Source of the DNA: Candidatus Kuenenia stuttgartensis | GTDB lineage: Bacteria > Planctomycetota > Planctomycetia > Pirellulales > UBA1268 | Direction of reading: 5' to 3' | NCBI GenBank assembly: GCA_945876515.1 | Contig: CAMCPF010000195.1 | Coordinates: forward strand, 1-6,050 | Length of the DNA stretch: 6,050 nucleotides | In this document: positions 5,927-6,050 of the stretch, piece after piece | How the letters are laid out: each line of letters opens with the position of its first letter | Numbering within the stretch: the first letter of the stretch is position 1 | Notes under the pieces: model-generated | The model's database searches: none | What the model was told of the DNA's origin: nothing | What the model saw: the letters and a program-made list of their open reading frames with translations, nothing else | Translations under genes and position numbers: made by a program

Positions 5927-5976
5927 TGCGTCACCCACGACGTGGCGCACGGGCGTTACCGAGGTCGTGGCGTAAC

Positions 5977-6050
5977 CTAGGCCACGCCGCCCAAGACCGT
6001 GGCCTTCGCGACGCGTCCCACGCCGAGCATGTAGGCCGCGGTGCGGAGCG
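5977..6050 (-). CDS. Glu/Leu/Phe/Val dehydrogenase C-terminus, probably NAD(P)-dependent glutamate dehydrogenase (partial)
   Basis: Only the last 23 codons and the stop are inside the window. They read LRTAAYMLGVGRVAKATVLG followed by GVA and a TAG stop. The RTAAYMLGVGRVAKA segment matches the conserved C-terminal helix of the Glu/Leu/Phe/Val dehydrogenase family, close to the RTSAYMVGVRKMAEA-type ending of RocG/GudB glutamate dehydrogenases. The enzyme interconverts glutamate and 2-oxoglutarate plus ammonia in the cytoplasm. The gene converges on the cytochrome b/c operon. The catalytic and cofactor-binding parts are outside, so substrate and NAD/NADP preference cannot be judged; a branched-chain or phenylalanine dehydrogenase remains possible. 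Confidence 0.75.
   Translation of the reverse strand, partial: LRTAAYMLGVGRVAKATVLGGVA

Larger units (their letters stand above)
5535..5976. other. Intergenic spacer between convergent genes, no convincing gene
   Basis: These 442 bases separate the cytochrome b/c stop from the leftward dehydrogenase stop. They hold a strong hairpin (5612-5642), a small one (TTCGT-TCTG-ACGAA, 5724-5737), copy B of the palindromic element (5785-5926) and a weak CCACGAC/GTCGTGG pair (5935-5941 with 5964-5970) just past the dehydrogenase stop. Open frames cross the region on both strands, but they run through the inverted repeats, have no ribosome sites and resemble no family I know. No tRNA fold was found. Confidence 0.6.

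Noticed and set aside
5935..5976. Terminator for the leftward dehydrogenase gene (CCACGAC/GTCGTGG and GTTAC/GTAAC pairs)
   Set aside because: Stems are only 5-7 pairs with long loops, there is no T-run on the minus strand, and such pairs are expected by chance at this GC content.
5375..5980. 201-codon open frame crossing the end of the cytochrome gene and the right spacer
   Set aside because: It begins out of frame inside the c domain, passes through the hairpin and repeat copy B, and has no ribosome site or recognisable domain.

Overview
The window is high-GC bacterial DNA holding one gene cut by each edge and four complete genes. The best guess for the host is a planctomycete (Pirellulales-like). 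The grounds are the base composition, few clear Shine-Dalgarno sites, and a menaquinol-type Rieske/cytochrome b operon in which a complete b6 + subunit IV unit is fused to a diheme cytochrome c. This placement is an inference; there is no rRNA or other marker here.

Left part (1-2703). A Ppx/GppA-family phosphatase gene runs leftward off the edge. It is divergent from a two-gene rightward unit: ribF (bifunctional riboflavin kinase/FAD synthetase) and a DHH/DHHA1 phosphoesterase of the NrnA type, whose start overlaps the ribF stop. In many bacteria ribF and nrnA lie near truB and rbfA in the infB cluster; here they are directly adjacent with no truB between them.

Middle (2704-5534). After a 282-base spacer comes a translationally coupled two-gene respiratory operon. 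The first gene is a Tat-type, membrane-anchored Rieske 2Fe-2S protein. The second is a 671-residue fusion of cytochrome b6-like helices A-D, subunit IV-like helices E-G and two CxxCH cytochrome c domains. Together they should form a quinol:cytochrome c oxidoreductase. Seven predicted helices would place the haem c domains on the same outer face as the Rieske head, replacing cytochrome f or c1.

Right part (5535-6050). A 442-base spacer has no convincing gene. It contains a strong compact hairpin, then the last 23 codons of a leftward Glu/Leu/Phe/Val dehydrogenase (RocG/GudB-like glutamate dehydrogenase).

The most unusual signal is non-coding. The two spacers flanking the respiratory operon each carry a copy, in the same orientation, of a roughly 135-142 base element closed by a long terminal inverted repeat. 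The copies are about four fifths identical by hand alignment, and the outer stem is kept paired by compensating changes on both arms. It may be a mobile palindromic element (MITE/REP-like) or a structured RNA.
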